Shown here piece by piece: positions 42,549 to 52,038 of a stretch of DNA of 64,000 nt (the first letter of the stretch is position 1; each line of letters opens with the position of its first letter). The translations under genes were made by a program, and so were the position numbers. The notes beneath the pieces are model-generated. The model had not been told where the DNA came from and searched no databases. It saw only the letters and a program-made list of their open reading frames with translations. This stretch comes from Pigmentiphaga humi (GTDB taxonomy: Bacteria; Pseudomonadota; Gammaproteobacteria; Burkholderiales; Burkholderiaceae_B). The DNA lies in the NCBI RefSeq assembly GCF_900606115.1, contig NZ_UWPJ01000005.1:124001-188000 (forward strand), in the 5' to 3' direction.

Positions 42549-42958
42549 GATTCTTCAGGTTCGCCATCGATACGCAGGATGCCCTGCGTGCCTCCGGCCA
42601 GCGCGCGCTGCGCCAGGTCGTCTAGGGAAAGATGTCGGTACGGCAGGGTTCGCAGCAGCATCGGGACGTTGACCCCGGAGAGCACCGTCACGGCCGCGCC
42701 GCGCCGCGCCGCCGCGCGCGCCGCGCGGCCCGTCTGGTTGGCCGGCGTGGCGCCCACGACGTCGGTCAGCACCAGCACGCCTCCCTCCCCTTCGGCCGAC
42801 TCGATGCGCGCCAGCACCTCCCGGCACAACTGGTCGGGATCCAGGTCGCTCTGCGCGTCATAGGCCACCACGCCCGGCAGTTCCCCGAAGATATGCGTGG
42901 CGCAGGACAGCAGCGAAGAAGCGAGCGGTGCATGCGCCACGATGACTACCCCGGTCAT
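42545..42958 (-). CDS. PTS mannose-family EIIA component
   Basis: A 137-residue soluble EIIA of the mannose/fructose/sorbose family. Phospho-acceptor His9 is in VVIVAHAPLASSLL, and VLVLTDVVGATPANQ is the usual active-site loop. It would accept phosphate from HPr and either modify a regulator or feed an unlinked EIIB/EIIC pair. It is coupled by ATGA overlaps to gshB upstream and ptsH downstream. Confidence 0.9.
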   Translation of the reverse strand: MTGVVIVAHAPLASSLLSCATHIFGELPGVVAYDAQSDLDPDQLCREVLARIESAEGEGGVLVLTDVVGATPANQTGRAARAAARRGAAVTVLSGVNVPMLLRTLPYRHLSLDDLAQRALAGGTQGILRIDGEPEES

Positions 42959-43929
42959 GCGATAGCCGCCTCCGGCCCGGCTACCGCGCGCTCCAGCGCC
43001 TGGGCGAACATCGCGCCGACGTCGAATCCCGTTTGTTCGGTAATTTCGCAGAAGGTGGTCGGACTGGTGACGTTGATCTCGGTCACGTAGTCGCCGATCA
43101 CGTCCAGCCCCACCAGCAGCAGCCCGCGCGCGGCCAGGGTCGGCCCCAGCTCGCGCGCGATCGCCAGGTCGCGTCCGGACAGCGGCCGCGCCTCGCCCCG
43201 GCCGCCGGCCGCCAGGTTGCCGCGCGTCTCGCCGGCCTGCGGAATGCGCGCCAGGCAATACGGCACGGGCTCGCCGGCGATCAGCAGCACCCGCTTGTCG
43301 CCCTGCAGGATTTCGGGAATATAGCGCTGCGCCATGATGCTGCGGTGACCGTCGTCGGTCAGGGTTTCCAGAATGGCATTCAGGTTACGCTCGGCCGGCG
43401 CCAGGCGGAAGATACCGGTTCCCCCCATGCCGTCCAGCGGCTTGACGATGACGTCGTGGTGCTCGGCATGGAAGGCCTTGAGCCGGTCCAGGTCGCGCGT
43501 CACCAGCGTGGGCACCGTCAGGTGGGGGAACTCGGCGATCGCCAGCTTCTCGGGGTGGTTGCGGATCGCCGCCCCCGAATTGAACACGCGGGCGCCTTGC
43601 GCCTCGGCGCGTTCCAGCAGGTGGGTGGCGTACACGTATTCCATGTCGAACGGCGGATCCTTGCGCATCAGCACCGCGTCGAAGGCGGTGAGCGGGAAGT
43701 CGCCGGACGCGCCCTCTTCCCACCAGGCATGGCCGTGCAGGTCGGCGCCCGGCACCAGCGAAACCGGCACCGCGGCCGTGCGCACCGCGCCGTCGATGAC
43801 GTAGAGATCGCCCTGCAGCGCCACGCTCAGGCTGTGCCCGCGCGCGACCAGCGCGCGCATCATGGCCACGGAAGTGTCCTTGTAGGCCTTCAGGCCGGGG
43901 AGCGGATCAACGATGAAAAGTACGTGCAT
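42955..43929 (-). CDS. gshB: glutathione synthetase
   Basis: A 324-residue ATP-grasp ligase that joins glycine to gamma-glutamylcysteine. The family stretches MRKDPPFDMEYVYATHLLERAE, VKPLDGMGGTGIF and NVTSPTTFCEI are intact, and the length matches E. coli GshB. It is the first gene of the overlapping gshB-EIIA-ptsH-ptsI operon, an order conserved in many betaproteobacteria. Confidence 0.95.
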   Translation of the reverse strand: MHVLFIVDPLPGLKAYKDTSVAMMRALVARGHSLSVALQGDLYVIDGAVRTAAVPVSLVPGADLHGHAWWEEGASGDFPLTAFDAVLMRKDPPFDMEYVYATHLLERAEAQGARVFNSGAAIRNHPEKLAIAEFPHLTVPTLVTRDLDRLKAFHAEHHDVIVKPLDGMGGTGIFRLAPAERNLNAILETLTDDGHRSIMAQRYIPEILQGDKRVLLIAGEPVPYCLARIPQAGETRGNLAAGGRGEARPLSGRDLAIARELGPTLAARGLLLVGLDVIGDYVTEINVTSPTTFCEITEQTGFDVGAMFAQALERAVAGPEAAIA

Positions 43930-43995
43930 GGATGGCCTTGACTATCCGCAGAATGCGGATGCGGAAAGAGACACCGATTCTAACAAGAGGAAGGT

Positions 43996-44071
43996 CCCCC
44001 CTACGCGCTGGCGCGCGCCCCCCCGGGGCGAGGCGGGTGGACCGGCGGAACCGGATCCACCGCCTCCGGGG
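43996..44071 (+). repeat. intergenic hairpin element, copy 6
   Basis: The 37-nt hairpin at 44030-44066 has outer arms GAGGCGG / CCGCCTC, middle GTGGA / TCCAC and inner CCGG / CCGG. Unlike the other five, it does not follow a gene on its own strand: it lies upstream of gshB and beyond the 3' end of guaD, both on the minus strand. Confidence 0.72.
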
Positions 44072-44113
44072 TGGGGGCTGGATCCACGGCATTCTGAGTT
44101 GGATGTGGCCGGC

Positions 44114-45523
44114 TCAGTCATGCGGAATCGGGTCTTGACTGCCATCGGCATAGCGGAACGGCTGGGCGAGGGTCCGGTCGTAGACGGGGCGGCCGGCGAC
44201 GTAGGTGGCGCGCACCGCCCGGTCGTCGCCCAGGGTCATCAGCACGAACAGGCGCTCCATCAGGTCCGCGCAATGGCTCATGCGGAATTTCAAGAGCGGC
44301 GTGGCGTGCAGGTCCAGCACCGTCAGGTCGGCTTCGTAGCCGGCTTCGATCGCCCCCAGCCTGTCGTCCAGGTACAGGGCGTGGGCGCCGCCGCGCGTGG
44401 CCAGGTAGAAGGCGTGGGCGGCGGTCAGGCGCGTGCGGTTCAGCGCCGCTACCTTGTAGGCCTCGTTCAGCGTCTGCAGCGGCGAGAACGACGTGCCGCC
44501 GCCTATGTCGGTCCCCAGCCCCACCCGCACTGGCCGATCGGCCCGCCTGGCCTCGAACAGCTTGAACAGCCCGCTGCCCAGGAACAGGTTGGACGTCGGG
44601 CAATGCGCCAGCGCCACGCCGTCGGCATGGCAGGCGCACAATTCGCTTTCCGACAGGTGCACGCCGTGCGCAAAAATCGCGCGCGGCCCCGCCAGCCCGG
44701 CCTGGCGGTAGACGTCGAAGTAGTCGCAGCATGCCGGGAACAGACCCTCGACCCAGCCCACCTCGCCCAGGTTTTCGCTCAGGTGCGTTTGCATATAGGT
44801 GCCGGGATGCTCGCGCCAGAGCCGCGCCGCCGCTTCCAGCTGAGCCGGCGTCGACGTCGCCGCGAAGCGCGGCGTGACGCAATAGAGCTGCCGGCCGCGC
44901 CCATGCCATTTCTCGAGCAAAGCCCGGGATTCCTCGTAGCCGCTCTGCGCGGTGTCCAGCAGCGCGGGAGGCGCGTTCCGGTCCATCATCACCTTGCCGG
45001 CGATCATGCGCGTGCCGAAACGCTCCGACGCCTCGAAGAACGCGTCCACCGACTGCGGATGCACCGTGCAATACACCGCCGCCGTCGTCGTTCCCGCCCG
45101 CAGCAGCTCGCGCAGGAACAGTCCGCTCACCGCTTCCGCATGCGCGCGGTCGGCGAACTGCTGCTCGGCCACATAGGTGTACTTGTTCAGCCAATCCAGC
45201 AATTCCTCGCCGAACGCGCCGATCATCTGCGTCTGCGGATAGTGGATGTGGGTATCGATGAAGCCGGGCAGGATCAGCGCATCGGGATAATGCGCCAGCG
45301 GCATCGCCCCCTCCACCCGGCCGCGCAGCCGCGCATAGGGGCCGGCTTCCGCGATGCGGCCATCCTCGATCACCACCAGCGCATCGGGCCAGTGCGTATA
45401 CGAGGACTGCGGATCCGCCAGGAACGGATCGGCATGGAAACTGAGCATCGCGCCGCGCAGCGCGTGGCGGCCGGGGCCGAAGGGCGGCGTGCTGGCGTGG
45501 ACCTGGGTGGAACGTGGCGTCAT
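44114..45523 (-). CDS. guaD: guanine deaminase
   Basis: A 469-residue amidohydrolase that converts guanine to xanthine. Zinc and substrate motifs are clear: FIDTHIHYPQ (about 88-97), YMQTHLSEN, FAHGVHLSE and GLGTDIGGGTSFS. The start at 45523 follows GAGGA by 5 nt; a start two codons earlier is too close to that site. It overlaps the stop of the LysR gene (ATGA), so regulator and enzyme are co-transcribed. Confidence 0.92.
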   Translation of the reverse strand: MTPRSTQVHASTPPFGPGRHALRGAMLSFHADPFLADPQSSYTHWPDALVVIEDGRIAEAGPYARLRGRVEGAMPLAHYPDALILPGFIDTHIHYPQTQMIGAFGEELLDWLNKYTYVAEQQFADRAHAEAVSGLFLRELLRAGTTTAAVYCTVHPQSVDAFFEASERFGTRMIAGKVMMDRNAPPALLDTAQSGYEESRALLEKWHGRGRQLYCVTPRFAATSTPAQLEAAARLWREHPGTYMQTHLSENLGEVGWVEGLFPACCDYFDVYRQAGLAGPRAIFAHGVHLSESELCACHADGVALAHCPTSNLFLGSGLFKLFEARRADRPVRVGLGTDIGGGTSFSPLQTLNEAYKVAALNRTRLTAAHAFYLATRGGAHALYLDDRLGAIEAGYEADLTVLDLHATPLLKFRMSHCADLMERLFVLMTLGDDRAVRATYVAGRPVYDRTLAQPFRYADGSQDPIPHD

Positions 45524-46446
45524 GGGCATCCTCGGACCGGCGGCGGGCCGGACAGCACTTCGGCGATCGTATCGCGCAGCCATTGATTGCCGGGATCATG
45601 GTGCGTGCGCTCGTGCCAGAGCAGGCGAATATCCATGACCTCCGCCTTGAAGGGCAGGGGCAGGAACTTCACCCCGGCCAGTTCGCCTTGCAGGAATTGC
45701 GTGTGCGCAGGCACGGACATGATGTGGTTGGTACGGCGCACGATGAGCGGACCCGCGAAGATGTTCGGCAGGCGCATCACCGCATTGCGTTGCAGCCTGG
45801 CGCGGGCCAGGGCTTTTTCCACGACCCCGGGCCCGCGCCCCGGGGGATCGACCACGATGTGCGTGGCGGCCAGGTATTGCTCCAGTGAAATGGAATCGCG
45901 TATGTGCGGATGGTCCGCGCGCACCATGCAGACGTGCTGCGCTTCGAACAGTTTACGGTGGTGAAAGCCGCTGTACAGCGTGGGCAGATAGCCGATGGCC
46001 ATATCCGCCACGCCGTTGATGAAAGCCTCGGGATAGCCGTCGAACGGCAGGTGCAGCACGTCGATGCCGAGCTGCGGGGCATGCGTGCTCAGGTACTCCT
46101 GCAAGGGCGGCAGATAGCTCAATTGTCCGACGTCGGTCAGCAACAGGGTGAAGCGGCGTTCGCTCGTGGCGGCGTCGAAGGGCGTGGCGCTGCTCAGGCT
46201 GCTGCGCACCGTCTTGAGGGCCTGCTCCAGCGGCTCGACCATCGCCAGCGCCGCCGCCGTGGGAACCATGCCGCCGCTGGAACGCACGAACAACGCATCC
46301 TTGCACAGCGTGCGCAAGCGCGCCAGCGAATGGCTCACGCTCGATTGCGTCAGGTGCAGCTGCTTGCTGGCTTCCGTGACGTTGCGATGCTTGGCGATGG
46401 CCAAGAACACCCGGATCAGGTTGAGGTCGAAGTTATCGAGATTCAT
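45520..46446 (-). CDS. LysR-family transcriptional regulator, NahR/NodD-like
   Basis: A 308-residue LysR regulator with winged helix in residues 5-65 (VTEASKQLHLTQSSVSHSLARLR) and an effector domain resembling the NahR/NodD branch. It is divergent from the Bug-CocE operon at 46566 and co-transcribed with guaD downstream. The gap holds an inverted repeat CGATATG / CATATCG. Control of the Bug-CocE genes, or of guaD, are both possible. Confidence 0.92.
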   Translation of the reverse strand: MNLDNFDLNLIRVFLAIAKHRNVTEASKQLHLTQSSVSHSLARLRTLCKDALFVRSSGGMVPTAAALAMVEPLEQALKTVRSSLSSATPFDAATSERRFTLLLTDVGQLSYLPPLQEYLSTHAPQLGIDVLHLPFDGYPEAFINGVADMAIGYLPTLYSGFHHRKLFEAQHVCMVRADHPHIRDSISLEQYLAATHIVVDPPGRGPGVVEKALARARLQRNAVMRLPNIFAGPLIVRRTNHIMSVPAHTQFLQGELAGVKFLPLPFKAEVMDIRLLWHERTHHDPGNQWLRDTIAEVLSGPPPVRGCP

Positions 46447-46482
46447 GGAAACACGCGCTCATTCATGAATTCAAACCATACC

Positions 46483-46514
46483 CGATATGACAACTATCTG
46501 TTGGACTCATATCG
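46483..46514. promoter_or_regulatory. possible LysR operator
   Basis: CGATATG (46483-46489) and CATATCG (46508-46514) are perfect complements 18 bp apart in the divergent gap. A separate 10-bp palindrome ATTCATGAAT lies at 46461-46470. Confidence 0.45.
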
Positions 46515-46565
46515 AAACGCTCTCTACCATGCGGGCCTATTCGACCACATTGCCGGAGACACACC

Positions 46566-47555
46566 ATGGAACGCCGTTTTTCTCTCGCGCATTTCCTGGG
46601 CCGGGCCGCATTTGCCCTGGCCGCCGCTACCACCGCATCGACCAGTTTCAGCCAGCCGGCGGATTGGCCCAAGGGCCCGATCGTCTTCGTGGCGCCGTTC
46701 TCGCCCGGCGGCGGCGGGGATTCCCTGACACGCCTGTTCGGCAATGAACTCAACAAGGTCACGGGAACGCCATTCATCGTGGAAAACCGGCCCGGCGCCG
46801 GCGGCAACATCGGCACGGCCGCCGTGGCCCGCGCCGCGGCGGACGGCAACACGGTCGTTTTCGGCACCATGGGCACGATGGGCACGAACCACGCGCTCTA
46901 CAAGAATCCCGGCTTCTCGATCGGCGACTTCGAACCCGTCGCCCTGTTCGGAAGCACCCCGCTCGCGCTGGTCGTCAGCAAGGACTCGCCATTCCGCAAG
47001 CCCGCCGACATCATTGCCCATGCCAGGCAGCATCCGGGCGAGCTGAGCTGCGCTTCCGGCGGCAATGGCACGGTTTCCCACCTGGCCTGCGCGCTCCTGC
47101 AGCAGATGACCGGCATCGAGCTCAGCCATGTTCCCTACCGCAGCTCATCCGCGGCCTACGTCGACATACGGGCGGGCCGGGTGTCCTTCATGATCGACGT
47201 CACGCCCCCGCTCATGCCGCAGATCAAGGACGGCAACCTGCGCGCGCTGGCCGTATCGATGAAGCAGCCGGTCCCCGCCCTGCCCGACGCCCCGCCGCTG
47301 GCCGACACGGTGCCGGGCTATGAAATCTTCTCCTGGGACGGCATGTTCGCCCCCAAGGGCACTCCCGCCGCGCGCCTGGACAGGCTGCACGACATCGTGG
47401 CCACCGCCGTCGGCAATCCGGAATTCCGCCAGGCCATGAGCGAACGCGGCTACATGCTGGCCGCCATGCCGCGCAAGGAATTCGCGGATTTCGTGAAGAA
47501 GGAATCCGTCCGCATGGTCGAACTGGTGCGCAAGATGGGCGTGACGCTGGACTGA
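46566..47555 (+). CDS. Bug-family periplasmic solute-binding protein
   Basis: A 329-residue binding protein with an N-terminal export signal (about 1-34, including a hydrophobic FALAAATTASTSFS segment) and the Bug fold start WPKGPIVFVAPFSPGGGGD, then ENRPGAGGN. Two cysteines in the middle (LSCASGG and LACALLQ) could form a disulphide. It is followed after 47 bp by a CocE-type hydrolase, so the pair may take up and cleave the same ester or amide. Confidence 0.92.
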   Translation: MERRFSLAHFLGRAAFALAAATTASTSFSQPADWPKGPIVFVAPFSPGGGGDSLTRLFGNELNKVTGTPFIVENRPGAGGNIGTAAVARAAADGNTVVFGTMGTMGTNHALYKNPGFSIGDFEPVALFGSTPLALVVSKDSPFRKPADIIAHARQHPGELSCASGGNGTVSHLACALLQQMTGIELSHVPYRSSSAAYVDIRAGRVSFMIDVTPPLMPQIKDGNLRALAVSMKQPVPALPDAPPLADTVPGYEIFSWDGMFAPKGTPAARLDRLHDIVATAVGNPEFRQAMSERGYMLAAMPRKEFADFVKKESVRMVELVRKMGVTLD

Positions 47556-47602
47556 ACCTCACGACGAAATATCCAACCGAAGACACGCGATTGAAGCTAG
47601 AC

Positions 47603-49324
47603 ATGAGCACACAAGAAACACGTGAAACGCGGCAGGCGGGCGATCTGACCATCGCCGTGCGCAAAGACATCCGCGTGCCGATGCGCGACGGGGTCGAACT
47701 GGCCATCGACGCCTACCATGGCGTGGAGGACAAACCGCGCCCCGCGCTGATCGCGATGAGCGCCTATGGCAAGGAATTGCAGGCGCTGGCCTTGACCATG
47801 CCGCCGCAGCGGCGGCCCAGCCCCATGTGGGACGGCTGCATCGAAGCCGGCGATATCGCACGCGTGGTCAAGGAAGACTACGTCCACGTCATCGGCGACA
47901 TGCGCGGCACGGGCGACTCCGGCGGCGTGATGATCGGGAACTACAACTTCGGCGGCGTCTCGCAGGGGCAGGACCTCTACGACCTCGTCGAGTGGGTGGC
48001 CGCGCAGCCGTGGTGCGACGGCAATGTGGGAATGATCGGCATTTCCTACTTCGGCTCCATGCAGGTGCTGGCGGCGGCCGAGCGGCCGCCGCATTTGAAG
48101 GCCATATTTGTCAGCGGCGGGCATTTCGATTTCTACGAAACCACCTACCATGGCGGCATCATGTGGTTCATGCCGCGCGCCGCGCGCGAAGGGCGCGGCG
48201 GCGACTCCGGCATCGCCCACACCAACGTCAAGTCGCGCATGCAGGAGGTGTACTCGCCCGAGGAGCTGAAAAAGCTCGTCGATGCTCGGCTGCGGGATCC
48301 GGACGTGGCCGCCTGGCCCAACCTGCTCCACGTCCTCAAGTACCCCAAGAACCGCGAGTTCTGGTTCGACATCGTCATGAATCAGTTCGACGGCCCCTGG
48401 TACGAGGAACGCAACCCCGTCACGCTGGCCAGGAACATCGACATCCCGGTGTACCTGCAGATCAACCAGGGGCGCGGCTGGACGGTGGACGGCCATATCG
48501 AACTGTTCGAGGTGCTCAAGGGACCGAAGAAGCTCGACATCGGCCCCTACCCGCCCATGCAGTCGCGCCCCTGGATCGAGGAGCACGACAAGATGTTCCG
48601 CTGGTACGACTACTGGCTCAAGGGCAAGGACAACGGCATCATGGACGAACCGGATGTCAGCGTCTATGTCGAGGGCTCGCGCCAGGTGATCGGCGCGCAG
48701 CAATGGCCGCCGAAGGAGGTGGACTACCAGCCGCTCTACCTTCGCACGCGCCGCAAGCTCGCGCCCGAGCCCGAGCTCATGGGTCCGGAACACGCGACGC
48801 CCGACGGCTTCCACCAGGCGCCGCTCACCGTCACCGACAAGGTCGAGATCCTGTCCTGGAGCACCGAACCGTTCACCGAGGCGGTCGAGATGATAGGCAC
48901 GGGCGCCGCGCATCTGTTCGTGGCGATCGACCAGGACGACACCAACCTCATCATGCGCGTGTGGGACGAGGTGCCGGGCGGCAAGCGCCAGCTCCTCACC
49001 ACGGGCTTCCTGAAGGCGTCGCACCGCGAGCTGGACCCGCGCACGACCGAAGGCAATCCTTATCATCCGCACACCCGGGCCGTGCCGGTGACGCCGGGCA
49101 AGATCGAAGAGTACGTACTGCGCCTCTACCCCTTCGCCGCGACCCTGCTGCCGGGCCATCGCCTCGTGGTGGAGCTGATGAACGACGAGCCGCTGATCGA
49201 CGACCACAACGCGCTGCTGCCGCCCGATGCCTACCACCTGCCGGTGGGCCGTCCGGTCACGCACCAGGTCTATCGCGACGCCCTGCATCCATCGAGGCTG
49301 GTGCTGCCGTTCACGAAACGCTGA
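47603..49324 (+). CDS. CocE/NonD-family acyl hydrolase
   Basis: A 573-residue serine hydrolase of the CocE/NonD family, with an alpha/beta-hydrolase domain (about 20-380) and a C-terminal jelly-roll domain (about 400-570). The nucleophile is Ser148 in GMIGISYFGS. The family start VPMRDGVELAIDAY and the oxyanion tyrosine in SAYGK are present. Family members cleave esters or beta-lactam-like amides; there is no signal peptide, so it is cytoplasmic. The ATG at 47603 is preferred over an upstream TTG. The substrate is likely the ligand of the preceding Bug protein. Confidence 0.88.
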   Translation: MSTQETRETRQAGDLTIAVRKDIRVPMRDGVELAIDAYHGVEDKPRPALIAMSAYGKELQALALTMPPQRRPSPMWDGCIEAGDIARVVKEDYVHVIGDMRGTGDSGGVMIGNYNFGGVSQGQDLYDLVEWVAAQPWCDGNVGMIGISYFGSMQVLAAAERPPHLKAIFVSGGHFDFYETTYHGGIMWFMPRAAREGRGGDSGIAHTNVKSRMQEVYSPEELKKLVDARLRDPDVAAWPNLLHVLKYPKNREFWFDIVMNQFDGPWYEERNPVTLARNIDIPVYLQINQGRGWTVDGHIELFEVLKGPKKLDIGPYPPMQSRPWIEEHDKMFRWYDYWLKGKDNGIMDEPDVSVYVEGSRQVIGAQQWPPKEVDYQPLYLRTRRKLAPEPELMGPEHATPDGFHQAPLTVTDKVEILSWSTEPFTEAVEMIGTGAAHLFVAIDQDDTNLIMRVWDEVPGGKRQLLTTGFLKASHRELDPRTTEGNPYHPHTRAVPVTPGKIEEYVLRLYPFAATLLPGHRLVVELMNDEPLIDDHNALLPPDAYHLPVGRPVTHQVYRDALHPSRLVLPFTKR

Positions 49325-49351
49325 ACGCCGGCGCCGCGAGGCCGCGGCCGC

Positions 49352-51124
49352 TCACAGCCCGCTCGATGCCGCGGCGGGAGACCCCGGCCGCTCGCCGATC
49401 TGCTGGCGCCACATCGCGTAGTACAGGCCCTTGCCGGCCAGCAGTTCGTCATGGCTGCCCTGCTCTACGATGCGGCCCTTCTCCAGCACGAAGATGGTGT
49501 CGGCCTGCATCACCGTCGATAGCCGGTGCGCGATCATTATCGTGATCTGCGTGCGGCGCTCGCAGATGCGCCGCACCGTCTCGTTGATCTGTTCCTCGGT
49601 CAGCGAATCGAGGGCCGAGGTGGCTTCGTCGAAGATCAGCAGCCGCGGCTGGCGGATCAGCGCGCGCGCGATCGACAGGCGCTGTTTCTCGCCGCCGGAC
49701 AGCTTCATGCCCATCTCGCCTATGGTGGTGTCCAGCCCGGCGGACGACTTCTCGAGCAGGTAGGCGCACGAGGCCTGCTCCATCGCGGCCACCATCTCCT
49801 CGTCCGAGGCGTCGGACTTGACCAGTTGCAGGTTCTCGCGGATCGTGCCGGCGAACATGTGCGCTTCCTGCGTCACGAAGCCGATCTGCCGCCGCACCCG
49901 GTTGAAGCGCAGCGACGTGGTGGGCTGGCCGTTGTAGCGCACGGTGCCCCGGTCCGGGTGGTACAGGCCGACCAGCAGCTTGACCAGGGTGGACTTGCCG
50001 GAACCCGACGGCCCCACGAACGCGACGGTCCGGCCCACCTCGACGCCGAAGCTGACGTCCGCCAGCGCCCAATCCGCGGCGCCGTTGTGGCGAAAGCTCA
50101 CGCCCTCGAACCGCACGTCGTGCAAAGGCCCGACGTCGACCGCGCCGGGCGCGCGCCGCTCCACCGGCTTTTCCATCAAGGCGGCGAAGTTCGACAGCGA
50201 TGCATCGACCTCCCGGTAGGCCAGGATGATGTTGCCCAGCTCCTGCAAGGGCGCGAAGATCGCCACCGAGATGAACTGCATCGCAATCAACTCGCCCGTG
50301 CTCAGCACGTCGCGGAAGATCAGCCACAGCAGCGCGAACAGGATGGACAGCCGCAGGAGGCTCAGCGTCATCCCCTGCAGGAAAGACAGCATCCGTATGC
50401 GCTTGACCTTCTCCATCTCCAGCGCGAAGATCGCCATGGTCCGCGCCTGCAGGCGGCGGATCTCGGGATAGGTCAGCCCCAGGCTCTTGATCAGCTCCAC
50501 GTTGCGCAGCGATTCGGTGATAAACCCCGAATTGCGGTTGGTCTCGCGCACGATGGAGCGCTGCTGGCCCTTGATCTCGCGGCTCAGCAAGCCGGTCAGC
50601 CCGCCCAGCACCAGCACGCCGACCAGGAACACGGGCACCAATAGCCAGCTCTTGGCGAACGAATACCACACCAGGAAACCCACGCCCACCACCGCGGCGA
50701 ACACCGTGTTGACGAAGGTGTTGATGAAGCGCTCGCAATCGGCGCGGACCTTCTGCAGCAGGGACAGGACCTCGCCGCTGCGCAAATCCTCGAACTCCTG
50801 GAAGCGCAGCCGCAGCACCTGGCGCAGGCCGTCGTTGAAAAGCTGGGTGCCGAGCTTCTGCACCATGAGGCGGGTCAGGTATTCCTGCACGGCACGCGCC
50901 AGGCGGGACAGCACGGCGATCAGCACGGCCAGGCCCAGCAGCGCGAGCACGCCGGTGACGAGTTCGTGTTCGGTCTTGCCGGCGCGATGGACGGCGTACT
51001 CGTCGATGATGCGGCCGAAGATGATGGGGTCGACCAGGGCCAGGATCTGCGAGGCGCCGGCCAGCAGCAAGGCCAGCAGGGCCAGGGAGCGATGGGGCTT
51101 GAGATAGGTCCACAGGAGGTGCAT
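49352..51124 (-). CDS. ABC exporter half-transporter, fused membrane and ATPase domains
   Basis: A 590-residue type IV ABC exporter. Six membrane helices fall in the first 310 residues. The ATPase has Walker A GPSGSGKST (371-379), signature LSGGE (475-479), Walker B LLIFDE (495-500) and the H-loop AHRLST. It works as a homodimer or with a partner at the inner membrane. No substrate domain or accessory genes are seen. It lies 16 bp after the methyltransferase gene and could be in its operon. Confidence 0.92.
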   Translation of the reverse strand: MHLLWTYLKPHRSLALLALLLAGASQILALVDPIIFGRIIDEYAVHRAGKTEHELVTGVLALLGLAVLIAVLSRLARAVQEYLTRLMVQKLGTQLFNDGLRQVLRLRFQEFEDLRSGEVLSLLQKVRADCERFINTFVNTVFAAVVGVGFLVWYSFAKSWLLVPVFLVGVLVLGGLTGLLSREIKGQQRSIVRETNRNSGFITESLRNVELIKSLGLTYPEIRRLQARTMAIFALEMEKVKRIRMLSFLQGMTLSLLRLSILFALLWLIFRDVLSTGELIAMQFISVAIFAPLQELGNIILAYREVDASLSNFAALMEKPVERRAPGAVDVGPLHDVRFEGVSFRHNGAADWALADVSFGVEVGRTVAFVGPSGSGKSTLVKLLVGLYHPDRGTVRYNGQPTTSLRFNRVRRQIGFVTQEAHMFAGTIRENLQLVKSDASDEEMVAAMEQASCAYLLEKSSAGLDTTIGEMGMKLSGGEKQRLSIARALIRQPRLLIFDEATSALDSLTEEQINETVRRICERRTQITIMIAHRLSTVMQADTIFVLEKGRIVEQGSHDELLAGKGLYYAMWRQQIGERPGSPAAASSGL

Positions 51125-51140
51125 GGAACGCCTCGGGGGC

Positions 51141-52004
51141 CTAGATCGACGCGACCAGCAATTCTTCGGCGTTGTTCGGCGGCCGCAGGCCGTCGGCCCT
51201 GTCCTTGAAATAGCGCCGGGCCAGATCCGCCGCCGATACGTGGCGAGCCTCGGCGAAGCCCGCTTCGCGGGCCAGGCCGAGGATCTCCGGCGGCCGGAAG
51301 AAACTGACGAAGGGCGTGCCGCTCGCCCGCGCGCCCCGCTCCGCCATCTCCAGGCCCGGGCGCACGTCGTCGTCCGCCATGTCCAGCGGCAGCAGGAAGG
51401 TCATGACGAAGGTCGAGCCGTGCGCCAGCGCCGCGACCTGCCGCAGCGTCTGCCGGTTCGCCTCGCGCGTCAGGTACATGCTGACGCCGGTGGAAACCAC
51501 GACGGCCGGCTTGCCGGCGTCGAAACCCGCGGCCTGCAGGCCCTCGCGCCAGGAACCGCCAGCCTCGAAATCCACCGGCACGAAGCGCAGCCAGTCCGGC
51601 ACGCCCCAGCCGAGTTCGATCAGGCGCCGCCGCTTCCAGGCCTGGGGGCCCGGTTGATCGACCTCGAACACCCGCAGGCGCGAGGCCAGCTCCGGCCGGC
51701 GCTGGACGAAGCTATCGAGGCCCGCGCCCAGGATCACGTACTGGTCTACCCGCCCCTGGCCGGCCTGCTCCGCCACCAGGTCTTCGATGTAGCGGGCGCG
51801 CGCCACGATAGACGCGCGGAACGGCCGGGTGAACGCAGGATCCATGTCGCCGCGCTGCTCCCAGCCCGCGTCGGGCGCCAGCAGCTGCAGGCCGATCTCG
51901 TCCTCGAGCACGTGCGGCGGCGCATCCGCCCGCGCGTGCAGGGCCCGCCACAACGCCACGCGTGCCGCGGTGCTGTCGGGAACCTCGTCGAATCGCTCGG
52001 TCAT
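51141..52004 (-). CDS. class I SAM-dependent methyltransferase, Ppm1/LCMT type
   Basis: A 287-residue protein of the leucine carboxyl methyltransferase-like family. The SAM-binding stretch is QYVILGAGLDSFVQRRPE and the family FEVDQPGPQAWKRRRL follows. Such bacterial enzymes are often annotated with polyketide or secondary metabolism, with unknown targets. It starts 34 bp after the IclR gene and precedes the ABC exporter, so methylation and export of one compound is conceivable but unproven. Confidence 0.85.
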   Translation of the reverse strand: MTERFDEVPDSTAARVALWRALHARADAPPHVLEDEIGLQLLAPDAGWEQRGDMDPAFTRPFRASIVARARYIEDLVAEQAGQGRVDQYVILGAGLDSFVQRRPELASRLRVFEVDQPGPQAWKRRRLIELGWGVPDWLRFVPVDFEAGGSWREGLQAAGFDAGKPAVVVSTGVSMYLTREANRQTLRQVAALAHGSTFVMTFLLPLDMADDDVRPGLEMAERGARASGTPFVSFFRPPEILGLAREAGFAEARHVSAADLARRYFKDRADGLRPPNNAEELLVASI

Positions 52005-52038
52005 GGTCGTCGGTCCGGAAATGGGCAGGCTCCGGCCA

